Of a DNA stretch of 64,000 nt, positions 16,564-25,031 are shown piece by piece. Position 1 is the first letter of the stretch; every line of letters begins with the position of its first letter. This stretch comes from Nonlabens dokdonensis DSW-6. GTDB lineage: Bacteria > Bacteroidota > Bacteroidia > Flavobacteriales > Flavobacteriaceae. The stretch lies in assembly GCF_000332115.1 (NCBI RefSeq), contig NC_020156.1:1116001-1180000 (forward strand), written 5' to 3'. Both the position numbers and the translations under genes were made by a program. Under the pieces are notes generated by a model. It was not told the origin of the DNA. It was given only the letters and a program-made list of their open reading frames with translations, and ran no database searches.

Positions 16564-17900
16564 CTTACAAATGATAATTCCTGAGCGTTTTTAGTTTCTG
16601 TTACTTTGAAATTTTTATAAGCCAACTCACCATTTACGAAAGTTTGCATAATGCGACTTTTAAAAGTAACGCCTTCAAATGGTGACCATCCACATTTTGC
16701 CAACACGTTATCTTTAGTAACGGTCCATGGATTGTTAGTGTCTACAACTATAAGATCTGCTTTATAACCTTCTCTTATGAACCCTCGTTTTTCAATATCA
16801 AAAAGTAATGCCGGATTGTGACACATTTTTTCTACCACTTTCTCAATTGTAATTTTCTCGTCATGAACAAATTGAAGCATCGCAGGTAGTGCATGTTGTA
16901 CTAATGGACCACCGCTTGGACAAGAGGTATAAGGATTTGCTTTTTCCTCAAGAGTATGAGGAGCGTGATCTGTTGCAATAACATCAATACGATCATCTAG
17001 AAGTGCTTCCCATAATTGCTCCCTATCACTTGCTTTTTTTACCGCAGGATTCCATTTGATAAACTTTCCTTTAACAGCATAGTCCTCATCGCTGAACCAT
17101 AAGTGGTGGATACAAACCTCTGATGTAATTTGTTTATCTACAATTGCTTCTTTATTATCAAAAAGTGCCGTTTCTTTTCCTGTTGATAAGTGGAAAACAT
17201 GGATTCTCGCTCCTGTTTCTTTAGCTAGCTCTACTGCACCGCTACTACTTAGATAACAAGCCTCCTCACTTCTAATCACGGGATGTTGATCCATAGGAAT
17301 ATCTTCACCATATTCCGCAAGTGCCTTCTTGAAGTTTTCCTTAATAGTTTCTTCATCTTCACAATGAAGGGCAATTCTCAATTTTACATTAGAAAATATT
17401 TCTCTCAATACTTCTTTATCATCTACAAGCATATTTCCTGTTGAAGAGCCTAAGAAAATTTTTAAAGCAGGAACACGAGAAGTGTCTATTTTTAAGATTT
17501 CGTCTAGATTATTATTACTTCCTCCGAACATGAAAGAATAATTTGCATGACTGTCTCTCGCCGCTATTGCCATTTTACTTTCCCATTCTTCAATAGTAGT
17601 AGTTTGTGGATTTGTATTAGGCATCTCCATATAAGTAGTAATACCACCAGCAACGGCCGCAGCACTTTCTGTAGCTATAGTAGCTTTATGTGTAAGACCT
17701 GGTTCTCTAAAGTGAACTTGATCATCAATTACACCTGGTAATAAATGGTTTCCTTCTAAATCAATAACTACAGTATCTGCATTTTTTGCACTGATACTCT
17801 CTGAAATTTCCACGATTGTATCGCCTTCAATATAGACATCACCCTCTTTTGTGACTCCGTCTGTTACTATTTTAGCGTTTTTAAAAAGTATTTTTTTCAT
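16560..17900 (-). CDS. pyrC: Dihydroorotase (Bacteroidota type)
   Basis: Interconverts carbamoyl-aspartate and dihydroorotate in pyrimidine synthesis; 446 residues, class I dihydroorotase/allantoinase-like amidohydrolase. The metal-binding HxH motif is altered to QVH (Gln61, His63) in DDQVHFREPG, a change I recall from Porphyromonas and other Bacteroidota enzymes. Other ligands are kept: Lys147 in LKIFLGSSTGN (carboxylated lysine), His179 in ALHCEDE, His237 in VFHLST, and Asp311 in IATDHAPH. The start overlaps the stop of the upstream glycosyltransferase (ATGA). Assignment is strong; the catalytic effect of Gln61 is not known from sequence. Confidence 0.9.
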   Translation of the reverse strand: MKKILFKNAKIVTDGVTKEGDVYIEGDTIVEISESISAKNADTVVIDLEGNHLLPGVIDDQVHFREPGLTHKATIATESAAAVAGGITTYMEMPNTNPQTTTIEEWESKMAIAARDSHANYSFMFGGSNNNLDEILKIDTSRVPALKIFLGSSTGNMLVDDKEVLREIFSNVKLRIALHCEDEETIKENFKKALAEYGEDIPMDQHPVIRSEEACYLSSSGAVELAKETGARIHVFHLSTGKETALFDNKEAIVDKQITSEVCIHHLWFSDEDYAVKGKFIKWNPAVKKASDREQLWEALLDDRIDVIATDHAPHTLEEKANPYTSCPSGGPLVQHALPAMLQFVHDEKITIEKVVEKMCHNPALLFDIEKRGFIREGYKADLIVVDTNNPWTVTKDNVLAKCGWSPFEGVTFKSRIMQTFVNGELAYKNFKVTETKNAQELSFVR

Positions 17901-18628
17901 ATCTCAAGTTTCCCTAACAAACTTTTTATTTTCATTATAAGAACGCCAGTTACGGCTTCTTGTATTATCCCACCACTCATTTTAGACTGACCTCTAGATC
18001 TATCTGTAAAAATAACTGGTAATTCTATGATTTTCGCATCTAACAAAAAAGATTTGAATTTCATTTCTATTTGAAATGCATATCCTACAAATTTAATCTT
18101 ATCCAAGTTGATTTTACTCAAAAGTGATGCTCGATAGCAAACAAACCCTGCAGTTGTATCATGAATGTCCATTCTAGTTATAAAACGAACATACTTTGAT
18201 GCGAAATACGAAAGCAAAACCCTAGACATAGGCCAGTTTACCACATTAACACCTTTAACATATCTACTACCTATTGAAAGATCTGCTCCATTTATAGCAC
18301 AAATATTATATAAATCTTTGATATCATTGGGATCATGAGAAAAATCTGCATCCATTTCAAAAATAAATTCATAACCCCTTTTCAAAGCCCATTTAAATCC
18401 ATGGATGTACGCAGTCCCCAGTCCTTGTTTACTATGACGCTCCTCCAAATGTAATCGATCTGGATATTCCTTAAAGTTATCTCTAACAACTTGAGCAGTA
18501 CCATCAGGAGAGCCATCGTCTACGATTAGCATGTGTAAATTCTCATTTTGAGAAAGCACAGCATTAATCATTAACTGAATATTCTCCAGCTCATTGTAAG
18601 TAGGGATAATAACAAGCGTGTTTTTCAT
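17897..18628 (-). CDS. Polyprenol-phosphate mannosyltransferase-like GT2 enzyme
   Basis: A 243-residue family 2 glycosyltransferase resembling dolichol-phosphate mannose synthase. IIPTYNELENI (7-17), DDGSPDGT (37-44) and MDADFSHDP (92-100, the metal-binding DAD) are visible, followed by GSRYVKG and TAGFVCYR. It likely loads a sugar onto a lipid carrier at the inner membrane. There are no long C-terminal membrane helices, so it is the soluble or peripheral type. The ATG at 18628 is preferred over a TTG at 18640. First gene of the GT-pyrC-DUF4296 unit. A possible -7 element, TATTTTTG on the minus strand, lies at 18638-18645. Confidence 0.85.
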   Translation of the reverse strand: MKNTLVIIPTYNELENIQLMINAVLSQNENLHMLIVDDGSPDGTAQVVRDNFKEYPDRLHLEERHSKQGLGTAYIHGFKWALKRGYEFIFEMDADFSHDPNDIKDLYNICAINGADLSIGSRYVKGVNVVNWPMSRVLLSYFASKYVRFITRMDIHDTTAGFVCYRASLLSKINLDKIKFVGYAFQIEMKFKSFLLDAKIIELPVIFTDRSRGQSKMSGGIIQEAVTGVLIMKIKSLLGKLEI

Positions 18629-18707
18629 AACGGATGGCAAAAATAGACAATTAATCTACTAGCAGAGTAAACGTTTGTTAATTCGTGTTATTTTTACAGC
18701 CTTAATC

Positions 18708-19358
18708 ATGGATTTAGAATTACGCCAAATAGAATACAACAACTGGATATTAATCGTCCTAATCACCTGCATTTGCGCAATCGCAATAGCAAGGTGGTTG
18801 TCCTCTTATCGTATAAGTGATTTACTTAGTTCGTTTTATAAATACAGATTTATCAAGATTACAAGAAATAGTGAAAAAGGCGCTTCCATTCTTATAATAA
18901 CAAGTATTGCAGTGTATACAATTCAGAGTTCTTTGTTGATTTACTTGTGGCTGGAACGATCAAACAGTGATTACAAAGGAATAACTTCTTATTTGATCAT
19001 ATTAACCTTAATATCAGCTTTTCTCTTAGCTAAACATTTCATAGGAAAACTTATTGCTGAAATCTGTAATTTTCAGGAACAATTAGAGCTCGTTGACCAT
19101 CAAAGGAATATTTATCGAGCAATGTTAGGATATGTTCTTTTGATTTTAAACAGCATCGTCATATACTCAAGTCAGCTAGAGTTTATTGCTCTAAAGGCAG
19201 CCACGATTATTATGGTTATATTCCTCTTAGCTTATAATATAATTTTAGTTTACACTTACAGAAAAATGTTGTTTCCTACAATTTTCTATTTTATTTTGTA
19301 CCTTTGCACGCTTGAAACCACACCCTATCTACTTTTATATAAGTATTTTAAGTTGTGA
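18708..19358 (+). CDS. DUF4271 membrane protein
   Basis: A 216-residue polytopic membrane protein with about six hydrophobic segments (starting WILIVLITCICAIAIA) and the polar motif FIKITRNSEKGAS in the first loop. It fits DUF4271, a Bacteroidota family with no known function that usually precedes hemD, as here. The ATG at 18708 was chosen; a TTG-initiated form at 18675 would add 11 residues. hemD begins 29 bases downstream. Confidence 0.8.
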   Translation: MDLELRQIEYNNWILIVLITCICAIAIARWLSSYRISDLLSSFYKYRFIKITRNSEKGASILIITSIAVYTIQSSLLIYLWLERSNSDYKGITSYLIILTLISAFLLAKHFIGKLIAEICNFQEQLELVDHQRNIYRAMLGYVLLILNSIVIYSSQLEFIALKAATIIMVIFLLAYNIILVYTYRKMLFPTIFYFILYLCTLETTPYLLLYKYFKL

Positions 19359-19387
19359 GCGCCCATTTTTAATAGAAAAATACATTT

Positions 19388-20128
19388 ATGAAAGTGAAAA
19401 CAATTTTAGTTTCCCAACCTGAACCTAAAATGGAAAATTCACCATATCAGAATTTGGTGGATCGAACAAAGGTAAAAATAGACTTTCGCTCCTTCATACA
19501 TGTGGAAGGAGCACCAGCTAAAGAAGTTAGAGAGCAAAAAGTAGATTTATCTAAGTATACTGCTATCATATTAACGAGTCGTAATGCTGTAGATCATTTC
19601 TTTAGAGTGGCAGAAGAAATGCGTTATAAGATTCCTGATTCACTTAAATACTTTTGTCAAAGTGAAGCCGTTGCCTATTACTTACAAAAATATGTTGTTT
19701 ACCGCAAGCGTAAGATATATGTAGGTAAAAGAACGTTCTCTGAGTTAAGTCCTTTAATTAAGAAACATAAGAACGAGACTTTTTTAGTTCCTAGCTCTGA
19801 TAAAGCGAGCGGAACTATGAATGAAGAATTAGATAAATTAGGTGTAAAATGGAAGAGTGCGACATTCTTTCGTACCGTAATCAGTGATCTTTCAGACCTA
19901 GCAGACGTCAAGTATGATGTTTTGGTATTTTTTAGCCCTAGCGGAATTGAATCACTATTTCAGAATTTCCCAGAATTTACTCAGGAGCAAACACGTATAG
20001 CTGTGTTTGGAAATACTACCATGAAAGCAGCAAAAGATAAAGGTCTTAGAATCGATATTCAAGCTCCTACTCCAGAGTCACCGTCAATGACGATGGCTAT
20101 CGAGAATTACATAAAAGATAAGTCGTAA
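19388..20128 (+). CDS. hemD: Uroporphyrinogen-III synthase
   Basis: Cyclises hydroxymethylbilane to uroporphyrinogen III in haem synthesis; 246 residues, the usual length. This family has few invariant residues; support is the TILVSQPEP start, TAIILTSRNAVDHF (the first conserved segment), VPSSDKASG, DVLVFFSPSGIESLF and AVFGNTTMKAAKDKG. It follows the DUF4271 gene, the standard Flavobacteriaceae order. A copy of the palindrome lies 11 bases after the stop and a terminator 70 bases after. Confidence 0.88.
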   Translation: MKVKTILVSQPEPKMENSPYQNLVDRTKVKIDFRSFIHVEGAPAKEVREQKVDLSKYTAIILTSRNAVDHFFRVAEEMRYKIPDSLKYFCQSEAVAYYLQKYVVYRKRKIYVGKRTFSELSPLIKKHKNETFLVPSSDKASGTMNEELDKLGVKWKSATFFRTVISDLSDLADVKYDVLVFFSPSGIESLFQNFPEFTQEQTRIAVFGNTTMKAAKDKGLRIDIQAPTPESPSMTMAIENYIKDKS

Positions 20129-20138
20129 GTAGTATTCT

Positions 20139-20154
20139 CGCTTTCGCGAAAGCG
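20139..20154. repeat. Dispersed palindrome, copy 5 (intergenic)
   Basis: Perfect copy, 11 bases after the hemD stop and 47 bases before the shared terminator. Confidence 0.95.
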
Positions 20155-20200
20155 GGAACCATATTACTATAACACAAAAATTCAATATTCCTTACAATCA

Positions 20201-20232
20201 AAAAACGTCCTGAAATTAATCAGGACGTTTTT
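20201..20232. terminator. Bidirectional terminator between hemD and pckA
   Basis: A 13-base perfect stem, AAAAACGTCCTGA (20201-20213) with TCAGGACGTTTTT (20220-20232), followed by further T. The A and T arms let it work for both convergent genes. Confidence 0.9.
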
Positions 20233-20252
20233 TTTATTAAGCATTTTCAATT

Positions 20253-21866
20253 TTATAATTTCCTAGGAGGACCACCTGCTAAAATCTCTTCTGAGGCTTG
20301 AGATTCAAATTTCTTGAAATTATTGATAAAAAACTCTCTTAGTTTTTCAGCAGTTTCATAGTAACCTTTATCATTATTCCATGATTTACGTGGACTCAAG
20401 ACCTCTGTAGGAACATTAGGACATGTTCTAGGTTGCGCAACTCCAAACATGGAGTGAAGATGATAGTTACCTTTATTAGCCTCTTCAAGAGAACCGTCTA
20501 GAGCGGCGGTAATCATCGCTCTGGTATACTTCAATTTCATACGCTTTCCTACTCCATAAGGTCCACCGGTCCAACCTGTGTTTACTAACCACACTGTTAC
20601 ACCAGACTCCTTCATCTTCTTGCTTAACATCTCAGCATAAGCTGTAGGATGTAACGGCATGAACGGCGCTCCAAAACAAGCTGAAAAACTAGGAACTGGC
20701 TCATTAACACCTGCTTCTGTACCTGCCACTTTTGCCGTATAACCACTTATAAAGTGATATGCCGCTTGACCTGGTGTCAATTTAGAAATAGGAGGCAATA
20801 CTCCAAAGGCATCTGCAGTTAAGAAAAATATGTTTTTAGGGTTTTTACCCTTAGATGGTTTTTTAATATTTTCTATATGATAGATAGGATAACTTACTCT
20901 TGTGTTTTGAGTAATAGTCGTATCGGCAAAATCAACACTTTTATCATCTTTAAAAACGACGTTTTCTAGTATCGCTCCTGGCTTGATGGCATTAAAAATT
21001 TCTGGTTCTCCTTCAGGATCAAGATTAATAACTTTTGCATAGCAACCACCTTCAAAATTAAATACTTCGTTATTCTCTGTCCAGCCATGTTCATCATCAC
21101 CTATCAATGCTCGATCAGGATCTGTAGACAGCGTAGTTTTTCCCGTACCACTAAGTCCAAAGAAAATAGCCGTACTTCCATCTTTACCTTCATTTGCACT
21201 ACAGTGCATAGGTAATGTGTTCTTATACACTGGTAAAATGAAGTTCAGCGCGCTAAAAATACCTTTTTTAATCTCACCGGTATATCCTGTCCCTCCTATT
21301 AAAGCAATTTTTCTTGTAAAATTCAAGATAGCAAAATTATGCTGTCTAGTACCATCTTGATCTGGCACCGCCATAAATCCAGGTGCATTAATCACCGTCC
21401 ATTCTGCTTCAAAACTTTCAAGTTCCTGATCCGTAGGTCTTATAAACATGTTATACGCAAACATGTTAGACCATGGGTACTCATTTATTACTCTCAATTT
21501 GAGTCGGTAATCTTCATGTGCACAAGCAAATGCATCACGCACAAAAAGTTCTTTACCATCTAAGTAACTCGTTACTTTTTCTAGCAACGCATCAAATTTA
21601 TCTGACTCAAAAGGAATATTAATATTTCCCCACCATACCTTATCTTCTGTTACAGCATCTTTAACGATAAATCGATCCATAGGTGATCTACCTGTAAATT
21701 CACCTGTATTCACTGCAAGTGTACCGTTATCAGTTTCTTTGCCACCATAATCTTCTACAGTTCTTTCCTGTAGGATTTCAGGTGCGAGTTGGTAATTGAT
21801 TTTGGAATTTTTGATTCCCCATTCGGTTAACGCAATCGTTTGCGTAGCAGAGGTGTTTGAACCCAT
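20253..21866 (-). CDS. pckA: Phosphoenolpyruvate carboxykinase (ATP)
   Basis: Converts oxaloacetate and ATP to phosphoenolpyruvate, the entry to gluconeogenesis; 537 residues, normal length. Visible are the substrate-binding TGRSPMDRF (58-66), the P-loop GLSGTGKTTLS (237-247), the metal-binding LIGDDEHGW (254-262) and NTGWTGGPYGVGKR near the C-terminus. It is a single gene with its own candidate promoter. Together with the malic enzyme downstream it manages C4/C3 carbon flow. Confidence 0.96.
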   Translation of the reverse strand: MGSNTSATQTIALTEWGIKNSKINYQLAPEILQERTVEDYGGKETDNGTLAVNTGEFTGRSPMDRFIVKDAVTEDKVWWGNINIPFESDKFDALLEKVTSYLDGKELFVRDAFACAHEDYRLKLRVINEYPWSNMFAYNMFIRPTDQELESFEAEWTVINAPGFMAVPDQDGTRQHNFAILNFTRKIALIGGTGYTGEIKKGIFSALNFILPVYKNTLPMHCSANEGKDGSTAIFFGLSGTGKTTLSTDPDRALIGDDEHGWTENNEVFNFEGGCYAKVINLDPEGEPEIFNAIKPGAILENVVFKDDKSVDFADTTITQNTRVSYPIYHIENIKKPSKGKNPKNIFFLTADAFGVLPPISKLTPGQAAYHFISGYTAKVAGTEAGVNEPVPSFSACFGAPFMPLHPTAYAEMLSKKMKESGVTVWLVNTGWTGGPYGVGKRMKLKYTRAMITAALDGSLEEANKGNYHLHSMFGVAQPRTCPNVPTEVLSPRKSWNNDKGYYETAEKLREFFINNFKKFESQASEEILAGGPPRKL

Positions 21867-21892
21867 AATAATCTGTTTAATTAGATTTTGTG

Positions 21893-21900
21893 CAAAAATA
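21893..21900 (-). promoter_or_regulatory. Candidate -7 promoter element of pckA
   Basis: TATTTTTG on the minus strand, 26 bases upstream of the pckA ATG. No clear TTG partner. Confidence 0.4.
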
Positions 21901-21920
21901 TAACACTTATATGGGTCTCG

Positions 21921-22316
21921 CTAATTATTCACAGAATTATGTGCAATGATTTTCCACAAGGCAAATAACCATCCACCTATTAAACTTAAACCTCCTAATG
22001 GCGTTACTGGACCTAAAAACTTCAAGTTAATGTCGAGCCACTTAGACAAGGACAACCCATAAATACTGAAAGAAAATAATATAATTCCTATAACAAATAA
22101 ATAAAACACAACACCTTTAGAGGAGTCGTTCAATAGACTTATTTGAGAAAATATAAGTAGGGCAATGGCATGAAATAACTGATATCTTACTCCTGTCTCA
22201 AAGCTTTTTAATTGCTGTGGCTCAAGTACTTTTTCTACAGCATGCGCTCCCAATGCTCCTAAAATAACAGCGATTACCGCAAAACTACAACCTGCAATTA
22301 ATAACTTTCTTTCCAT
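21921..22316 (-). CDS. DUF423 membrane protein
   Basis: A 131-residue membrane protein with four hydrophobic helices. ALGAHAVEKVLEPQQLKSFETGVRYQ (in two pieces, ALGAHAVEK and TGVRYQLFHAIALL) and the closing TPLGGLSLIGGWLFALW are the DUF423 signature. The role of this widespread family is not established. A minus-strand TAATTTTG (22354-22361) is a possible -7 element. Confidence 0.85.
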   Translation of the reverse strand: MERKLLIAGCSFAVIAVILGALGAHAVEKVLEPQQLKSFETGVRYQLFHAIALLIFSQISLLNDSSKGVVFYLFVIGIILFSFSIYGLSLSKWLDINLKFLGPVTPLGGLSLIGGWLFALWKIIAHNSVNN

Positions 22317-22369
22317 TGTATTTAAATATTTGTTGAAGACTAGTAAATTGCTGCAAAATTACAACAGCT

Positions 22370-23734
22370 ATGCGTGACATCTTAATAATAGGTGCAGGAA
22401 AATCCACCGGTGTACTAGTGGACTATCTTTTGAAAAAATCTAATGAACATCAATTACATCTTACAATTGCAGATAAAAATATAGAAAGTGCAAAAGGTTT
22501 GAGTCAAAGCCATTCTAATGCGACCGCAATAGAGCTTGATATTTTTGAGCCAGCCCAGCGCAAAGAGCACATTCAAAAAGCCGACATTGTTATCTCCATG
22601 TTGCCCGCAAGATTTCATATAGAAGTGGCAAAAGATTGCGTCACCTTCGGTAAAAATATGGTTACCGCGAGTTATGTGAGCCCAGAAATGGAATCTCTTG
22701 ACAAAGAAGTAAAGGCAAAAGGTCTAGTTTTTATGAATGAAATAGGTGTAGACCCTGGAGTAGATCATATGAGCGCAATGCAAATTATAGATCGTATAAG
22801 AAATCAGGGTGGTAAAGTTTTGCTTTTTGAATCGTTTACTGGTGGGCTGGTTGCTCCAGAAGACGACAACAATTTATGGAACTATAAGTTTACTTGGAAT
22901 CCACGTAATGTTGTAACCGCTGGACAAGGTGGTGCCGCAAAGTTTATTCAAGAAGGTAAGTATAAGTACATACCTTATAATAGACTTTTCAGAAGAACTG
23001 AGTTTCTAGAAGTAGATGGATATGGTCGTTTTGAGGCACTGGCCAATAGAAATAGCCTTAAATATAGAGAGGTGTACGGCTTAGAAGATGTTTTGACCTT
23101 GTACAGAGGTACTATGAGACGTGTAGGTTTTAGCAAAGCTTGGAACATGTTTGTACAGCTAGGTATGACTGATGACACCTATGAATTAGAAGGATCTGAA
23201 GACATGACTTATAGAGACTTTGTAAATAGTTTTCTTCCTTACTCGCCTAAAGACAGTGTAGAACTTAAGATGAGACATGAGCTTAAAATTGATCAAGACG
23301 ATATCATGTGGCTGAAACTAGAAGAACTCGATATTTTCAACAAAGAGAAAAAAGTAGGCTTAAAAAATGCTACTCCAGCACAAATGCTACAAGCTATTCT
23401 CGAAGATTCTTGGACATTACAACCAGGTGAAAAAGATATGATCGTTATGTACCATAAATTTGGCTACGAATTGAATGGTGACAAGAAACAGATCGATAGC
23501 ACCATGGTATGCCTAGGCGATGGTGAGTTACAAACTGCAATGGCTAAAACTGTAGGGCTACCTGTTGCTATAGCAGCTTTAAAAATATTAAACGGTGAGA
23601 TCAGTGAGCCTGGTGTACAAATTCCCATTAACGCCTCCGTTTATGAACCTATTCTAAAAGAGCTAGAGTTGAATGGTATCCGCTTTCGCGAAAGCGAGAC
23701 AGAATATCTAGGTTACAATAAATTGAACCTTTAG
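22370..23734 (+). CDS. Saccharopine dehydrogenase-like protein
   Basis: A 454-residue NAD(P)-dependent enzyme of the saccharopine dehydrogenase/reductase family. DILIIGAGKSTGVLVDYL at residues 3-20 is the Rossmann loop; ADIVISMLPARFH, NEIGVDPGVDHMSAM and FESFTGGLVAPE are characteristic of the lysine-ketoglutarate reductase/saccharopine dehydrogenase group. In bacteria such proteins act in lysine catabolism or related reductions; no partner gene is present. RFRES close to the C-terminus is encoded by a copy of the dispersed palindrome. A strong terminator follows. Confidence 0.88.
   Translation: MRDILIIGAGKSTGVLVDYLLKKSNEHQLHLTIADKNIESAKGLSQSHSNATAIELDIFEPAQRKEHIQKADIVISMLPARFHIEVAKDCVTFGKNMVTASYVSPEMESLDKEVKAKGLVFMNEIGVDPGVDHMSAMQIIDRIRNQGGKVLLFESFTGGLVAPEDDNNLWNYKFTWNPRNVVTAGQGGAAKFIQEGKYKYIPYNRLFRRTEFLEVDGYGRFEALANRNSLKYREVYGLEDVLTLYRGTMRRVGFSKAWNMFVQLGMTDDTYELEGSEDMTYRDFVNSFLPYSPKDSVELKMRHELKIDQDDIMWLKLEELDIFNKEKKVGLKNATPAQMLQAILEDSWTLQPGEKDMIVMYHKFGYELNGDKKQIDSTMVCLGDGELQTAMAKTVGLPVAIAALKILNGEISEPGVQIPINASVYEPILKELELNGIRFRESETEYLGYNKLNL
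23681..23696. repeat. Dispersed palindrome, copy 6 (inside the saccharopine dehydrogenase-like gene)
   Basis: Perfect copy, read in frame as Arg-Phe-Arg-Glu-Ser, about 12 codons before the stop. Confidence 0.95.
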
Positions 23735-23753
23735 AAATCACTTCATAAAAAAT

Positions 23754-23783
23754 AAAAGCCTTTGATTACAATCAAAGGCTTTT
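23754..23783. terminator. Terminator between the saccharopine dehydrogenase-like and metallopeptidase genes
   Basis: A 13-base perfect stem, AAAAGCCTTTGAT (23754-23766) with ATCAAAGGCTTTT (23771-23783), and a four-base loop. It suits both convergent genes. Confidence 0.88.
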
Positions 23784-23802
23784 GTTTTGAATTAAGTATA
23801 TA

Positions 23803-24504
23803 CTAGCGTCTTCTCAAAAAGATAGAAATAAAATATAATAATGTCGCTAGAGATCCAATTGCGGCAACTAAGTAAGTTCTTGCTGCCCACTTTAAAGCAT
23901 CTTTTGCTCCAGCATGCTCTTCTTGAGTTAGCATTCTCTCGTTTTCTAACCAGGCAAGTGCTCGATTACTAGCATCATACTCTACTGGTAAGGTTACAAA
24001 AGCAAATAAAGTTCCCATTCCGTACATAATAATTCCTGCAAGAAGCAACCAATTGCCAAATGCTGTACTAGCTGCCAAAGCAATACCTCCTATGATAACC
24101 CATTGAGAGTATTTTGACGCAATACTAACTACTGGCACAAGCGAGGATCGCATTCCTAACCAAGAATAAGCGGTAGCATGTTGTACAGCATGACCAACTT
24201 CATGAGCGGCAACAGCCGCAGCAGCAGCGTTACGCTGTGAATAAACCGCTTCACTTAAGTTTACTGTTTTGTCTCTAGGGTTATAATGATCTGTTAATTG
24301 CCCAGAAACTGATATAACTTTTACATCTCTAATACCATTATCATCTAGCATTTTTTAAGCAATCTCTGCTCCACTCATTCTGTTTCTTAAAGTCAGTTTA
24401 GAATAGTGCTTAAATTTAGATTTAAGTTTATTGCTCACATACATGCTCACCAGCATTACTAATCCACCTATTATGTAATAACCCATCATACTACCATTCA
24501 TCAT
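23803..24504 (-). pseudogene. Zinc metallopeptidase (YugP/PF04298 family) interrupted by an in-frame TAA
   Basis: Reading the minus strand from the ATG at 24504 gives a complete 233-codon family member except that codon 50 (24357-24355) is TAA, in the segment SGAEIA-stop-KMLDDNGI where relatives carry Glu. Before the stop lie the first membrane helix (YYIIGGLVMLVSMYV) and the HYSKLTLRNRMSG region. After it, an ATG two codons later (24351) opens a 182-residue frame that keeps HEVGH (the zinc site), the AAAAAVAAH segment and the remaining membrane helices. So the gene is either a recent pseudogene, a sequencing error, a read-through, or is rescued by re-initiation at 24351 to make a protein lacking the first helix. 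Confidence 0.85.
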
Positions 24505-24631
24505 ATTCTATGTGTTTAAAATTAAAGTTCTAAATTACATTTTTTACTCAAAACAAAGATGTAATTGTTGCCTAAACTATTGTCAAAAACAACTTTGGTA
24601 AATTATAATCTATAAACTAATCAGGAACAAA

Positions 24632-25021
24632 TTGAAGCAATTGAAAGATATAGCAAACAGAAATGACGTGCATCTTCTAGTATCTAAATTTTACATAAAG
24701 GTGCGCAAAGAACCTGTGCTTGGCCCAATATTCAATCGAGCGATTCAAGACTGGCCAGCACATTTAAATCACATTACTGACTTTTGGGAAACGAGTTTAT
24801 TAATGGTAAACAACTATGATGGGAATCCTGTAACAGCGCATCAAAAACTAGATCAAGCAGAAAATCACACCATAGAAATGTATCACTTCGGTCTATGGAT
24901 CAATTTATGGAAAGAAACAGTTTATGAATTATACAAAGGAGAAATAGCAGATTTAGCCATTAGACGTGCAAAAAATATGGCAAGTATTCTATTTATAAAA
25001 ATGTTTGAGGCTCGATCATGA
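24632..25021 (+). CDS. Group III truncated haemoglobin
   Basis: A 129-residue haem protein of the truncated haemoglobin group III. The helix-B/C region FYIKVRKEPVLGPIF, the FWETSLLM segment and the proximal histidine in TIEMYHFGLWINLWKETV are visible, followed by RRAKNMASIL. Such proteins bind oxygen or nitric oxide; the physiological role is unclear. It starts with TTG (24632), with a second TTG three codons later as an alternative; no ATG is close. It ends 10 bases before the convergent remB. Confidence 0.82.
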   Translation: MKQLKDIANRNDVHLLVSKFYIKVRKEPVLGPIFNRAIQDWPAHLNHITDFWETSLLMVNNYDGNPVTAHQKLDQAENHTIEMYHFGLWINLWKETVYELYKGEIADLAIRRAKNMASILFIKMFEARS

Positions 25022-25031
25022 TCTTAGAAGC

